Part shown: one piece after another, positions 8,256 through 19,875 of the stretch
How positions within the stretch are numbered: the stretch's first letter is position 1
Layout: every line of letters starts with the position of its first letter
NCBI GenBank assembly: GCA_963714875.1
Contig: CAVQQI010000012.1
Location: 253,464 to 317,463 of the forward strand
DNA length: 64,000 bases
From: JBAOHV01 sp963714875
GTDB lineage: Bacteria > Actinomycetota > Acidimicrobiia > Acidimicrobiales > Microtrichaceae
Direction: 5' to 3'
Notes under the pieces: generated by a model
Seen by the model: the letters and a program-made list of their open reading frames with translations, nothing else
The model's database searches: none
What the model was told of the DNA's origin: nothing
Made by a program: the position numbers and the translations under genes

Positions 8256-8696
8256 ATGACTTGGTTCGAAGGAACGACCCATATCGACTGTGATCTTCAG
8301 GCGGTCAAGACGTCGGTAGCGGACCTCGGTGCGCACTTCGTCGGTGTGGTGCAGTCGATGCCGGGCATGACCGAGGTGGAGCTGCTCGAACAGGGCGCCG
8401 GCTCTGTCACGATCCGAACCAACGAGGGCGTCATGAGGCGACGCAACATCGAGCGCTCGGTGGCGGATGACGAGGTAACCCTTCGATACGACGAGGTCTA
8501 CGAGACCGGGAAGGTCACCGGTAGATCCCGCTTCGAAGACGCGTACACGGCATCGGACTCCGGTGGCGTGCAGTACCGCTGCGTCGTGAGCGATGTCGAG
8601 GCGGACGGCGTGCTCGGGTTCCTCTACACCAAGTTCGGCTCGCGGAACATGGGGAAGGCATTCCTGTCCTCACAGCAGGACTACTTTCAGAGCTGA
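8256..8696 (+). CDS. SRPBCC-fold (START-like) protein
   Basis: 146 residues, intact, element-borne. Alternating strands (TTHIDCDLQAVKTSVADL, MTEVELLEQGAGSVTIRTNE, VTLRYDEVYETGKVTGRSRF) and the closing helix SRNMGKAFLSSQQDYFQS fit the SRPBCC/polyketide-cyclase-like fold that binds a hydrophobic ligand. Function is unknown. It starts from a leaderless promoter and is the last gene before attR. With the neighbouring methyltransferase-like gene it forms the apparent cargo of the element. Confidence 0.5.
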   Translation: MTWFEGTTHIDCDLQAVKTSVADLGAHFVGVVQSMPGMTEVELLEQGAGSVTIRTNEGVMRRRNIERSVADDEVTLRYDEVYETGKVTGRSRFEDAYTASDSGGVQYRCVVSDVEADGVLGFLYTKFGSRNMGKAFLSSQQDYFQS

Positions 8697-9052
8697 CGGC
8701 GCTGGTCGGTGACCCCGCGGGGGTCCTCCGATCTTGCCCTTGCCGTCCAGCGGCGCTGCGCCGGCTCCGCAACGACGAGGGCCGTTCAGCTCGTGAGGCG
8801 CCACTCGGGGTGAGTTGAGTCGGTTCGGTTCGCCGAGCGAAACCCCCACGCACCCTCCCGGATGTGTGCCGCTAGGGGGCAGGCACGCCGATCGGTCGAG
8901 CGGACTCGGGGAGCGGCCGGCATCCGCGCCCCGCGAAAAACCCGCGGCCGCCCCGATCCGGGGGTGTTCGCTACCGTCCGGTCGGGCTCGAGAACCCCGG
9001 AATTGCAGTCGTCTGCGTTCGTCACCATCCGTAGAAGTCGGCCCAGGGGTCG
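8697..9052. other. Non-coding right end of the mobile element
   Basis: About 350 bases without a supported gene. It contains one AACCCGCG word (8939-8946) shared with the left end, just before attR. I see no other structure. Confidence 0.4.
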
Positions 9053-9094
9053 CTCTCAAGGTGGCGGCACGGGTTCGAATCCCGTTGGGGGTAC
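9053..9094 (+). repeat. attR: right 42-bp attachment repeat (displaced tRNA-Glu 3' part)
   Basis: Identical to 2944-2985. It is a tRNA fragment without the 5' half, so it is not a functional tRNA. It marks the right limit of the integrated element, and chromosomal sequence resumes at 9095. Confidence 0.9.
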
Positions 9095-9194
9095 CACGCG
9101 GGCAGCCGCGCGACGTGGCGGCCCGCAGGGGCGTCGTGGTAGACCTCGCCCACGCGTGGGCGGAGGGGCCGACGCGTGTCGAGGGGGTGAGCCC

Positions 9195-11469
9195 GTGGAG
9201 GCCGAGGAGTTCCAGGGTCGCGTCGGCCGGTGGTACCACGAGTCCGAGCCGTGGTGGCCCGAACCGAACCGGGCGCCGGCAGGTGCGCCCAACGTGGTCA
9301 TCGTGCTGCTCGACGACGTGGGCTTCGCCCAGTTCGGCCCCTACGGCTCCGACATCGAGACACCCACCTTCGACCGTCTCGCGGCAGGTGGGCTGACGTT
9401 CACGAACTTCCACACCACCGGCCTGTGCTCGCCGACCCGGGCGTGCGTGCTCACCGGTCGCAACCACCACAGCGTCGGCATGGGCCGCATCACCGACCTG
9501 GCCACCGGGTTCCCCGGCTACGACGGGCACATCTCGCCCCGCCACGGCTTCCTGCCCGCCATGCTCACCCCGCGGGGTGGGCGGCGTACGGCACCGGCAA
9601 GTGGCACCTGACACCGACGCGACCTCCAGCACCTGGGCGCGGAGCGGTCGCACGTGGCCGCTGGGCCGGGGCTTCGAGCGCTTCTACGGGTTCTTCGACG
9701 GCGAGACCCACCAGTTCGGCCCCAACCTCTTCCACGACAACCACCAGGAGTCGCCTCGACGCACGATGGACGACGGCTACCACCTGACCGCCGACCTGGT
9801 CGATCACGCCATCGAGCAGGTCACCGATCTGCGCAACGCCGATCCCGACAAGCCGTTCTTCCTGTACCTCACCCCGGGGGCGTGCCACTCGCCGCACCAG
9901 GCGCCGCCGGAGCACCTCGAGCGCTACCGCGGTCGCTTCGACGCCGGCTGGGACGAGTGGCGTGAGCGGTGCTTCGCCCGCCAGAAGGCCCTGGGCGTGA
10001 TCCCCGACACCACCGAGCTGTCGCCCCGCCCCGAATGGGTGCCGGCCTGGGACGACCTCTCCGACGACGAGCGGCGGGTGCACGCCCGCTTCATGGAGGC
10101 GTTCGCGGCGATGCTCACCCACGCCGACGAGCAGGTCGGCCGGTTGGTCGACTTCCTCGCCGCGCGACGGGCGACCTCGACAACACGGTGTTCATGGTGC
10201 TGTCCGACAACGGCGCCAGCTCCGAGGGCGGCGTCGGCGGCTCGCTGAACGACGTCCGGCACTGGAACGGCCTCGGTACGTCGCTGCGCGAGAGCCTCGA
10301 GCGCATCGACGAGATCGGCGGCCCGACCATCCACAACAACTACCCCTGGGGCTGGACCGTCGCCGGCAACACGCCCTACCGACGCTGGAAGCGCGAGGTG
10401 CACGAAGGTGGGGTGGCCGACCCGCTGATCGTGCACTGGCCCGCGGGGATCGACGACCCCGGCACCGTGCGCCGACCAGTACGTGCCACGCCATCGACCT
10501 CACCCCCACCGTGCTCGATCTCTGCGGCATCGACCCACCGGGGTCGCTCGGCGGGATCCCCCAGTCGCCCATCGAAGGGGTCTCCTTGGCGGCGGTGCTC
10601 CGCGACGTCGACCACCCCGAGGTGCACACCGTGCAGTACTTCGAGATGTTCGGCTGTCGGGCGCTGTACCGCGACGGCTACAAGGCCGTCACCTTCCAGC
10701 CCATCCAGGTCGACGAGCCCCGACCCGACGACGAGCACTGGGAGCTCTACGACGTCAGGGTCGACCCCAGCGAGTGCCACGACCTCGCCGCCGAGCACGC
10801 CGGTCTGCTCGACGAGATGGTCGAGGAGTGGTGGCGCCAGGCCGAGGCCCACCACGTGCTCGCCGGTCGACAACCGCCCGTTCAGCGAGTTCACCCTCAG
10901 CCGACCCCGCTCGACCCCCACACCGGCCACGGTCGTGCTGCGCCCGAGCCGCGGGATGGTCCCCGAGGTCAGCGCCCCGGACCTGCGCAACCGGACCCAC
11001 TCGATCGTGGCGGCGTTCGACGTGGGCACCGAAGGGGCGCACGGCGTGCTGGCCGGCCAGGGCTCGGGGCTCTCGGGATGGGTGCTCTACTGCGACGGCG
11101 ACTCGGTGACGTGGCACCTCAACGTGGCCACCCGCAAGCACACCACCGTCACCGGCTCCGCCGACCTCGGGCCGGGTCGCCACACCGTCGAGCTGCGCTA
11201 CGACGAAGACCGCCGAGCTCCAGGGGGTGGCGACGCTGCTGGTCGACGGTGACGAGGTCGCCCGTGGCGATGTCGGCTTCACCATCGCCACGAGCGTGTC
11301 CATCACCGGGGCGGGCCTCCACATCGGACGTGGAGACCCGTATCCCGTGAGCGCCGACCCGGCCGCCGGTCGGACCTTCACCGGGGCGATCGACACCGTG
11401 ACCTTCTCCGTGGAAGGCGCCCCGCACGTCGATCCCGACGAGGTGGAGACCGCGATCGCCGCGCAGTGA
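9195..11469 (+). CDS. Arylsulfatase (formylglycine-dependent sulfatase)
   Basis: Hydrolyses sulfate esters. The N-terminus gives NVVIVLLDDVGFAQFGPYG (metal-binding DD). The signature CSPTRACVLTGRN carries the cysteine that is converted to formylglycine. GKWHLTP, then NTVFMVLSDNGASSEGG (second metal site, DN) and VHWPAGIDDPG follow. A C-terminal beta-sandwich-like stretch reads FDVGTEGAHGVLAGQG to TIATSVSITGAGLHIGR. Total is about 757 residues, matching the long arylsulfatases of actinobacteria. Frame breaks lie near 9580, 10170, 10480, 10870 and 11215. The GTG start at 9195 has GAGGGGG upstream. It is the first chromosomal gene after the mobile element. I see no signal peptide, so it is probably cytoplasmic. 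Confidence 0.88.
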
Positions 11470-11476
11470 CCGGCGC

Positions 11477-12319
11477 TCAGCCGATGAAGCGGCCGCTGCG
11501 GATGCGCTCGGCCTCCATCATCTCGAGCTCGTGGGCGCCCGAGATCACGACCTCGGGATCGGGCACGAAGTCGAGCGTCGGGGTCGCGGTCCTCGTAGTC
11601 GACCGCGTTGAGGATCACCCGCATGGCGTTGAGCCGGGCCAGGTGCTTGTTCTCGGAGCGGATGATCGTCCACGGCGCGTCGGCGGTGCTCGTGCGCTTG
11701 AGCATCTCGTACTTCATCGTCGGTGAACTCGTCCCAGTGCTCCTGGGCCTGCACGTCGATCTCGCTCAGCTTCCACTGCCGCAGCGGATCGTCGCGCCGC
11801 CGGTCGAACCGGCGCGCCTGCTCCTCCTTGGTGACGCTGAAGTAGAGCTTCACCAGGATCGTGCCCTGGCGGACGAGGTCCTTCTCGAAGCCCGACGACG
11901 CCCCGCATGAAGTTGCGGTACTCCTCGTCGGTGCAGAAGCCGAAGACCGGCTCGACCATGGCCCGGTTGTACCAGCTGCGGTCGAACAGGACCATCTCGC
12001 CGCCGCGGGGGAACTGGGCGACGTAGCGCTGGAAGTACCACTGCGTGCGCTGCTCCTCGGTCGGCTTGCCGAGGGCCACCACCCGGTAGTGCTTCTCGTT
12101 CATGTAGCGGGTGACCCGGCGGATGGTGCCGCCCTTGCCGGCCGCGTCGCGACCCTCGAAGAGCACGATCATGCGCTGGTGGTGCTGCTCGAGGTGGCGC
12201 TGCAGCTTGAGCAGCTCGACCTGGTACGGCTTGAGCTCCTGCTCCAACAGGTAGCGCTTCACCGCCTTGCGCTTCACCGCCGGCTTCGGTCTCGGCTCTG
12301 TGGTCTCCTCGCCCGCCAC
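11477..12319 (-). CDS. ppk2: Polyphosphate kinase 2 family protein
   Basis: Transfers phosphate between polyphosphate and nucleotides. About 280 residues. Walker A is FEGRDAAGKGGTIRR, the lid/Walker B region VLFDRSWYNRAMVEPVFGF, and the C-terminal half reads YFSVTKEEQARRF, RRDDPLRQWKLSEID, TIIRSENKHLARLNAMR and LDYED-type NAVDYEDRD. The frame breaks near 11895, 11715 and 11580. The protein ends at 11477, tail-to-tail with the sulfatase. The N-terminus is Lys/Arg/Pro-rich (PRPKPAVKRKAVKRYLLEQ). ATG 12319 has GGAGGG upstream. Direction of the reaction (NDP or NMP kinase) cannot be assigned. Confidence 0.9.
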
Positions 12320-12481
12320 GGGCCCTCCTCCAGGTCGTTTCCCGAGACGCTACGCGGCGACGGGCCCGGGGAGCCGCATGCTCCCGGCCGACTGGTGACG
12401 GAAGGCCCTTCGAACGCCGTGTCGCCGGGCGGACGATTCACGTGGAGCGCGTCGTCGAGCGCCCCACGAGGAGGCTCCACC

Positions 12482-13928
12482 ATGACCATGCCACCACCAC
12501 CCGGGGGACCCCCGTCGCCGCCCCCGACGCCACCTCCACCACCCCCCGCGCCGCCGGGCGGGTGGCAGCCCCCGCCGCAGAGCCCGCCCCCTCCGCAGGG
12601 TCCCCCGCCCGCGGGCGGCTGGGCCGGTGGGCCCCCGCAGCCGCCGCCGGGTGGGTGGCAACCACCGCCCCAGGGACCGCAACCGCCGCCACGGCGGTCC
12701 TCACCGCTGTTGATCATCGTGGCCGTCCTCGCCGTGATGGCACTGATCACGAGCGGCGTCGTCGCCTTCCTCGTCCTCCGCGACGACGGCGGTGACACCG
12801 CCAGCGGCGAGATCTTCCTCGAGGAAGCCGGGAGCGCGGGGCAGGACCCGTTCGGTTCGCTGCCCGGTCCGGTGATCCCCGTCTCGGCGACGTCGACCAC
12901 CTCGGGGCCGGCCACGACGGCACCGACCTCGGTGGCGACGCGCAGCGTGAGTGGCGGTGAGCGCGGCCTCTACGGGGGCTCGCTCGACGGCGGTCGTTGT
13001 GACCCCGAGGGTCAGATCACCTTCCTCGCCGCCAACCCCTCGTTGGCCTCCGCCTTCGCGTCGGCGCTCAACCGCGACCCCACGCTGCGCTGGAGCGGCG
13101 GCAACCAGGTGACGACCGCGCAGCTCCCCCAGTACATCCGGGAGCTGACCTCGGTGACGTTGGCGAACGACACCCGGGTGACGAACTACGGCTACCGCAA
13201 CGGTCGGGCCACGCCCCGCCAAGCAGTCCTGCAAGCCGGCACCACGGTCATGGTCGACCGCTACGGCGTTCCTCGCATCAAGTGCAACTGCGGGAACCCC
13301 CTGACCGCGCCGCAGGCCGTCTCCACGACCCCGACCTACACGGGGACCCGTTGGCCGGGCTTCAGCCCGGCCAACGTGGTCGTCGTCAACCAGTCGAGCA
13401 TCGAGATCGACGTGTTCGTCCTGGTCAACCTCACCGGCACCGGCACGATCGAGCGCTCCGCCGGCGCGAACGGGCAGGACGTGGCCGTCGACCGCGACGC
13501 CGCCGGCGACCGCACCCCCCGGCACGGTGCCACCGGCCACGGCACCTCCGGTCACACCGGCCCCCCTCGGGACCGGCGACGTCCGGGTCACCCTCACCTG
13601 GACGGGTGACTGCGACCTGGATCTGCACGTCGTCGATCCGACCGGGTTCGAGATCTCCTACGGCGACCCCTCGTCACCGTCAGGTGGCCAGCTCGACGTC
13701 GACGACATCCCCGACCCCGGCCAGACGGGCACCCACGTCGAGAACGTCTTCTGGCCGACCGGTGGTGCGCCGAGGGGCACCTACAGCGCCTTCGTCCGCG
13801 ATCTCGGGGGCTACTCCTCCTCGGCCTGCGACTACTCGATGCAGGTCTTCGTCAACGGAGTCGAGGTCGCCGGCAGCTCCGGGAGCCTCGCGCTGACGGA
13901 GTCCCCGACGACGGTCTTCACCTTCTGA
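12482..13928 (+). CDS. Proline-rich membrane protein with DUF6777 and a C-terminal DUF2135-like domain
   Basis: About 480 residues. The N-terminal 72 residues are almost pure Pro/Gly/Gln with GGWQPPPQ repeats. One membrane segment follows (LLIIVAVLAVMALITSGVV), then a Thr/Ser stalk. A DUF6777 domain runs from ERGLYGGSLDGGRCDPEGQI, TLANDTRVTNYGYRNG and AVLQAGTTVMVDRYGVPRI to KCNCGNPLT. After a frame break near 13510 the C-terminus continues in frame as VTLTWTGDCDLDLHVVDPTG ... GGQLDVDDIPDPG ... APRGTYSAFV, resembling the DUF2135/YfaP type of beta-sandwich. The start has GAGGAGG upstream. Function unknown; the domains face outward. A 12-bp hairpin follows the stop. Confidence 0.7.
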
Positions 13929-13942
13929 GGCCTCACGATGCT

Positions 13943-13972
13943 CGTTCGGCCGCAATCGACTGCGGCCGAACG
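13943..13972. promoter_or_regulatory. 12-bp inverted repeat over the P450 promoter; operator or terminator
   Basis: CGTTCGGCCGCA and TGCGGCCGAACG are exact reverse complements with a 6-base loop. The right arm ends five bases before TAGAGT (13978-13983), a good -10 for the P450 gene, so a bound dimer would block RNA polymerase. It could also terminate the preceding gene, though no T-run follows. Confidence 0.55.
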
Positions 13973-14029
13973 GGCGTTAGAGTTGGCGCGACTCGCCATG
14001 CCGACGCCGTCGGCTCACCAGGGGGAACC

Positions 14030-15301
14030 ATGCGTACCGTCGTACCCGAGGGAATCGACCTTCTCGACCTCGACCGCTTCCAACGCCTCGAGCACCACGA
14101 GATGTTCAAGCAGCTCCGCCAGGAGGCACCAGTCGCCTGGCAGGACCACAACCTTCCCGGCGCCGCCGGATTCTGGAACGTCGTCAGCCACAAGGACCTC
14201 ATCACGGTCAACCGCGACACCGGCCTCTACTCGTCCGAGGTCGGGGGCATCTCGATCATCACGCCCGACGAGTACGAGACGAGCTCCGGCACCGACCCCC
14301 GCGGCCTGATGATGCTCTACATGGACCCGCCCAAGCACACCCGCTACCGGCTCCTGGTGAACAAGGGCTTCACGCCCCGCATGATCGGGCTCATCGAGCA
14401 GTACCTGCAAGCACCGCGCCATCCTCATCGTCGACAACATCATCGAGCAGCGGCTCGTGCGACTTCGTCGACCGATCTCGCCGCCGAGCTGCCCCTCCAG
14501 GCCATCGCCGAGATCATGGGCGTGCCCCAGGAGGACCGCAAGCATCCTGTTCGACTGGTCGAACCGCATGATCGGCATCGACGACCCCGAGTACGCCGGC
14601 GAGGACGGCGCCGCCGCCTCGCGGTCGAGCTGTTCATGTACGCCAACGAGCTCGGCCAAGCAACGCAAGACCGACCCCCGCGACGACATCGTCACCAAGC
14701 TGCTCAACGCCGAGATCGACGGCGAGAAGCTCTCCGAGCTCGAGTTCGACATGTTCATGATGCTGCTCACGGTGGCCGGCAACGAGACCACCCGCAACAC
14801 CACGTCGTGGGGCATGTGGGCGCTCATGCAGAACCCCGACCAGTACGCGCTGCTGCGCGACGACCTCGACGGCAAGCTCGACAACGCCATCGAGGAGATC
14901 CTGCGCTGGGCCACGCCCGTGTACCACTTCCGCCGCACCGCCACCGCCGACACCGAGATCGGCGGACAGCAGATCACGGAAGGCGACAAGGTCGTGATGT
15001 GGCACATCTCCGCCGACCGTGACGAGGCCGTCTTCGACGACCCCTTCACCTTCGACATCGAGCGGCCCAACCCGAGCACATCGCCTTCGGTGGCGGCGGA
15101 CCGCACTTCTGCCTCGGCGCCAACCTGGCCCGCATGGAGCTCAAGCTGATCTTCCGCGAGATCATGGAGCGCATCCCCGACATGGCCCTCGCCGGCGACG
15201 TCGACATGCTGCGCTCCAACTTCATCGGCGGCGTCAAGCACATGCCGGTGACCTACACCGCGGGCGCCCGGCGCAACCCGGCCCCGCTCGCTGCGGTCTA
15301 G
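14030..15301 (+). CDS. Cytochrome P450
   Basis: Haem-thiolate monooxygenase of about 423 residues. The I-helix motif is LLTVAGNETTRNTTSWGM, ExxR is in EEILRWATPVYHFRR, and the haem-binding loop is FGGGGPHFCLGANLAR. The AGNETT form of the I-helix is common in actinobacterial CYP125/CYP142-like enzymes that oxidise sterol side chains or terpenoids, but the substrate is not readable. The N-terminus MRTVVPEGIDLLDLDRFQRL starts after AGGGGGA. Frame breaks lie near 14410, 14545, 14615, 14660 and 15070. It faces the Baeyer-Villiger-type enzyme tail-to-tail. No ferredoxin gene is adjacent. Confidence 0.9.
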
Positions 15302-15321
15302 CCCCTGCGGGGAGCTCCGTC

Positions 15322-15356
15322 GACGACGCCCGTCACCCACGGTGGCGGGCGTCGTC
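15322..15356. terminator. Bidirectional terminator hairpin
   Basis: GACGACGCCCG and CGGGCGTCGTC form an 11-bp perfect stem between the converging P450 and flavin monooxygenase genes. It overlaps the last codons of the latter. No T-run is seen on either side, so strength is uncertain. Confidence 0.5.
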
Positions 15357-17026
15357 GCGCCGGGTGCGCACGAAGCCCCGGTAGCCGTCGGCGACGACGC
15401 CGTCGCAGATCTGGCGGTAGCCGGCCACCCCACCCAGATAGGGCATGAAGACGCGTGGCTTGCCGGGCACGTTGGCCCCGAGGTACCACGAGTTCCCCTC
15501 CCCGAAGAGGGTGTAGGACGCGAGCTCGTTCACGTGGTCGACCCACTCGTCCTGGGCGGCGAGCTCCGGCTCGATGGTGGCCCATCCCTCACGGTCCATC
15601 GTCTCGATGCAGTCGGTGACCCACTCCACGTGCTGCTCGATCGAGACCAGCATGTTGGTCAGCACCGACGGTGACCCCGGGCCGGTGATCATGAACAGGT
15701 TGGGGAACCCGGCGCTGGCCAGCCCCAGATAGGTGCGGGGACCCGCCGACCAGGCGTCACGGAGGAGCTGACCGCCGACGCCGCGGATGTCGGGCGGCCA
15801 ACAACGCCCCGGTCATGGCATCGAACCCGGTGGCGAAGACCAGCACATCGAGCTGGTACTCGCGCTCGGTGGTGCGCACGCCGGCCGGGGTGATGGCCTC
15901 GATCGGGGTCTCCTGGAGATCGACCAGGTCGACGTTCGATGCGGTTGTAGGTGGCGTAGTACCCGGTGTCGAGGCACACCCGCTTGGCGCCGAAGGGATA
16001 GGTGCTCGGCGTCAACTTCTCGGCCAGTTCGGGATCGTGGACGATCGACGCGATCTGGCGGCGGGTGAACTCCACCGCCATGGCGTTCGACTCGCGGTCG
16101 AGCATCAGGTCGTTGAAGGAACCGAGGAGCCCGAACAGCTGACCCGATTCCCAACCGGCCTGGAAGCGGTCCTGGCGGGTGGCGTCGTCGACGTCCTTGG
16201 CCGACTCGGTCGGCTCGGGGGCGAGCACGCCTCCTCTCGTCATCGTGCGCTGGGCCACCCGGTGGTCGCGGTAGTGCTCCTTGCGCTCACGCACGAACTC
16301 GGGGTCGAGGGGGGCGTTCTTCGCCGGCACGGCGAAGTTGGGGGTGCGCTGGAAGACGGTGAGGTGCGCCGCCTGCTCGGCCAGCACCGGAATGGACTGG
16401 ATGCCCGAGGACCCGGTGCCGATCACGCCGACCCGCTTCCCGGCCACGTCGACGCCCTCGTGGGGCCACCGGCCGGTGTGGTACGTCGGTCCCGAGAAGG
16501 AGTCGATCCCGTCGATCTCGGGGAGCTTCGCCGCCGACAGGCAGCCGACCGCCATGACGAGGAAGCGAGCGTCGACCCGATCACCGGCATCGGTCTCCAC
16601 CGTCCAACGCGCCGAGGCCGCGTCCCACGTCGCGGCGGTGACCCTGGTCTCGAAGCGGATGTCGCGGCGCAGGTCGAAGCGGTCGGCCACGTGGTTGGCG
16701 TAGGCCAGGATCTCCGGTTGGGTGGCGTAGCGCTCGGTCCAGTCCCACTCCTGCTCGAGCTCGGGCGAGAACGAATAGGAGTAGTCCATCGACTCGATGT
16801 CGCACCGCGCGCCCGGGTAGCGGTTCCACCACCAGGTCCCACCGACGTCGGCGGCGGCCTCGATCACCTGCACGGTGAGGCCCTGACCGCGCAGGCGGTG
16901 CAGCAGGTACATGCCGGCGAAGCCGGCCCCCACGACGACCACGTCCAGTTCGGCACCCGTGCCGAGCTCCGCAGCCTCCTCCCCGGGAAGCTCCGTCGTC
17001 CCCTTCGTCGCGTCGCTCACCGACAC
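15333..17026 (-). CDS. Flavin-dependent Baeyer-Villiger-type monooxygenase
   Basis: About 560 residues. The FAD-binding motif is VVVVGAGFAGMYLLHRL, the Baeyer-Villiger fingerprint-like FSGPTYHTGRWP, and the NADP site VGVIGTGSSGIQSIP. TGYYATYNRI and, after the breaks, LDVLVFATGFDAMTGALL and ITGPGSPSVLTNM follow. This is the cyclohexanone/phenylacetone monooxygenase class that inserts oxygen next to a ketone. Frame breaks lie near 15940 and 15790. The start is GTG/ATG at 17026 with GGGGGAGG upstream. It is divergent from the amidohydrolase and convergent with the P450. It would suit oxidation of a cyclic ketone made by the neighbouring SDRs. Confidence 0.85.
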
Positions 17027-17181
17027 CTCCCCCTTCGTCCGCCCTCCCCCTCATCTTGCCCGGCGACGGGCCTGCCGTCCGGCGCGTCCCGTACACCGGT
17101 TCTCGACTTCCTGTAACACCGCTACGCAGCCGAGGACCCGATCCTCTAGGGTGACGGGAGACACGCTCTCGGGAGGCACCC

Positions 17182-18930
<1,749 letters not shown>

Positions 18931-19022
18931 CCCACCACCTCGGCGGCGCCACCTAGAGTGCCGTCGCCAGCGTCGTTCGACGCGCACCCACCGCTCCGAC
19001 ACACCCAGGGGGAACCCCAGCC

Positions 19023-19868
19023 ATGCCTTCCGACGCGTCCCGCACCGCCATCGTCACGGGGGGCGGTACCGGCATCGGCGCCGCGTGCGCCCAGCGCCTC
19101 GCCGCCGACGGCGTCGCCGTCACGATCTGCGGCCGCACCGAGAGCAAGCTCACCGACGTGGTGGCCCGCATCACCGCCACCGGTGCCTCGGGCACCGTGC
19201 GCCACCAGGTCACCGACGTCACCGTCGAGGACGACGTCGCCGCCCTCGTGGCCGGTCACGTGGAGGCCTTCGGGCGCCTCGACGGCTTCGTGGCCAACGC
19301 CGGTGGCGGCGGCGGCATGGGCCCGTACCACCTGCTCGACACCACCGAGTTCCTTCGCGTGCTGCACCTCAACGTGCTCGGCACGATGCTGTCGGTGAAG
19401 CACGCCGTGCCCCACCTGGTCGCCGCCGGCGGCGGCTCGTTCGTCGGGATGTCGTCGCTGGCCGGCCACCGCACCCACGTGATGTTCGGCGCCTACACGG
19501 TGGCCAAGGCCGGCATCGAGGAGATGATGAAGAACGCCGCCGACGAGTACGGCGAGGTCAAGGTCCGCTTCAACTCGGTGCGCCCCGGCTTCATCTCCAC
19601 GGAGATCATGGAAGGCATCCCCCGCGACGGCGAGGTGTACGACTCCTACATCGAGCAGACCCCGCTCGGCGACGTCGGCGAACCCGAGGACGTGGCCAAC
19701 CTGGTCCGGTTCCTGCTGTCCGACGAGGCCCGGTGGATCACCGGTACGGCCATCAACTGCGACGGCGGCCACCACCTGCGCCGCGGCCCGATCTTCACCT
19801 CGTTCATCGAGCCGGCGATCGGCCACGATGCCCTCGTCGCCAAGGCACCGGTCCCGACCGGCGAGTGA
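19023..19868 (+). CDS. Short-chain dehydrogenase/reductase
   Basis: 281 residues, intact. Cofactor loop TAIVTGGGTGIGAACAQRL, NAG-type strand GFVANAGGGGG, catalytic Ser in VGMSSLAGH, Tyr-Lys in YTVAKAG, and the GG-type tail ITGTAINCDGGHH. Arg in the CGRTESK strand end suggests NADP(H) preference. The substrate is unknown. The downstream LLM gene starts seven bases after its stop, so the two are co-transcribed. TAGAGT near 18954 and GGGGGA before the ATG serve expression. Confidence 0.88.
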   Translation: MPSDASRTAIVTGGGTGIGAACAQRLAADGVAVTICGRTESKLTDVVARITATGASGTVRHQVTDVTVEDDVAALVAGHVEAFGRLDGFVANAGGGGGMGPYHLLDTTEFLRVLHLNVLGTMLSVKHAVPHLVAAGGGSFVGMSSLAGHRTHVMFGAYTVAKAGIEEMMKNAADEYGEVKVRFNSVRPGFISTEIMEGIPRDGEVYDSYIEQTPLGDVGEPEDVANLVRFLLSDEARWITGTAINCDGGHHLRRGPIFTSFIEPAIGHDALVAKAPVPTGE

Positions 19869-19875
19869 GCCGACG

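Larger units (their letters stand above)
2944..9094. mobile_element. 6.1-kb integrative mobilizable element in tRNA-Glu
   Basis: The element is bounded by 42-bp identical direct repeats (2944-2985 and 9053-9094) that correspond to the anticodon loop through the 3' end of tRNA-Glu. In order it contains a tyrosine integrase and an excisionase-like gene pointing towards the tRNA, a long inverted repeat, a MobF-type relaxase/helicase, a methyltransferase-like gene and an SRPBCC gene. No type IV secretion genes or replication initiator are seen. It should therefore be mobilizable in trans rather than self-transmissible. Integrase, excisionase and relaxase frames are broken, as in many chromosomal genes here, so present activity is unknown. 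Confidence 0.85.

Noticed and set aside
9053..9094. Second tRNA-Glu gene
   Set aside because: Only the anticodon-loop-to-3' part is present; the 5' acceptor and D-arm are missing, so it is an attachment repeat.
12489..12690. Tandem-repeat or CRISPR-like array
   Set aside because: The repeated C/G-rich words encode an in-frame Pro/Gly/Gln-rich head of the DUF6777 protein; there are no regular spacers. No CRISPR array was seen anywhere in the window.
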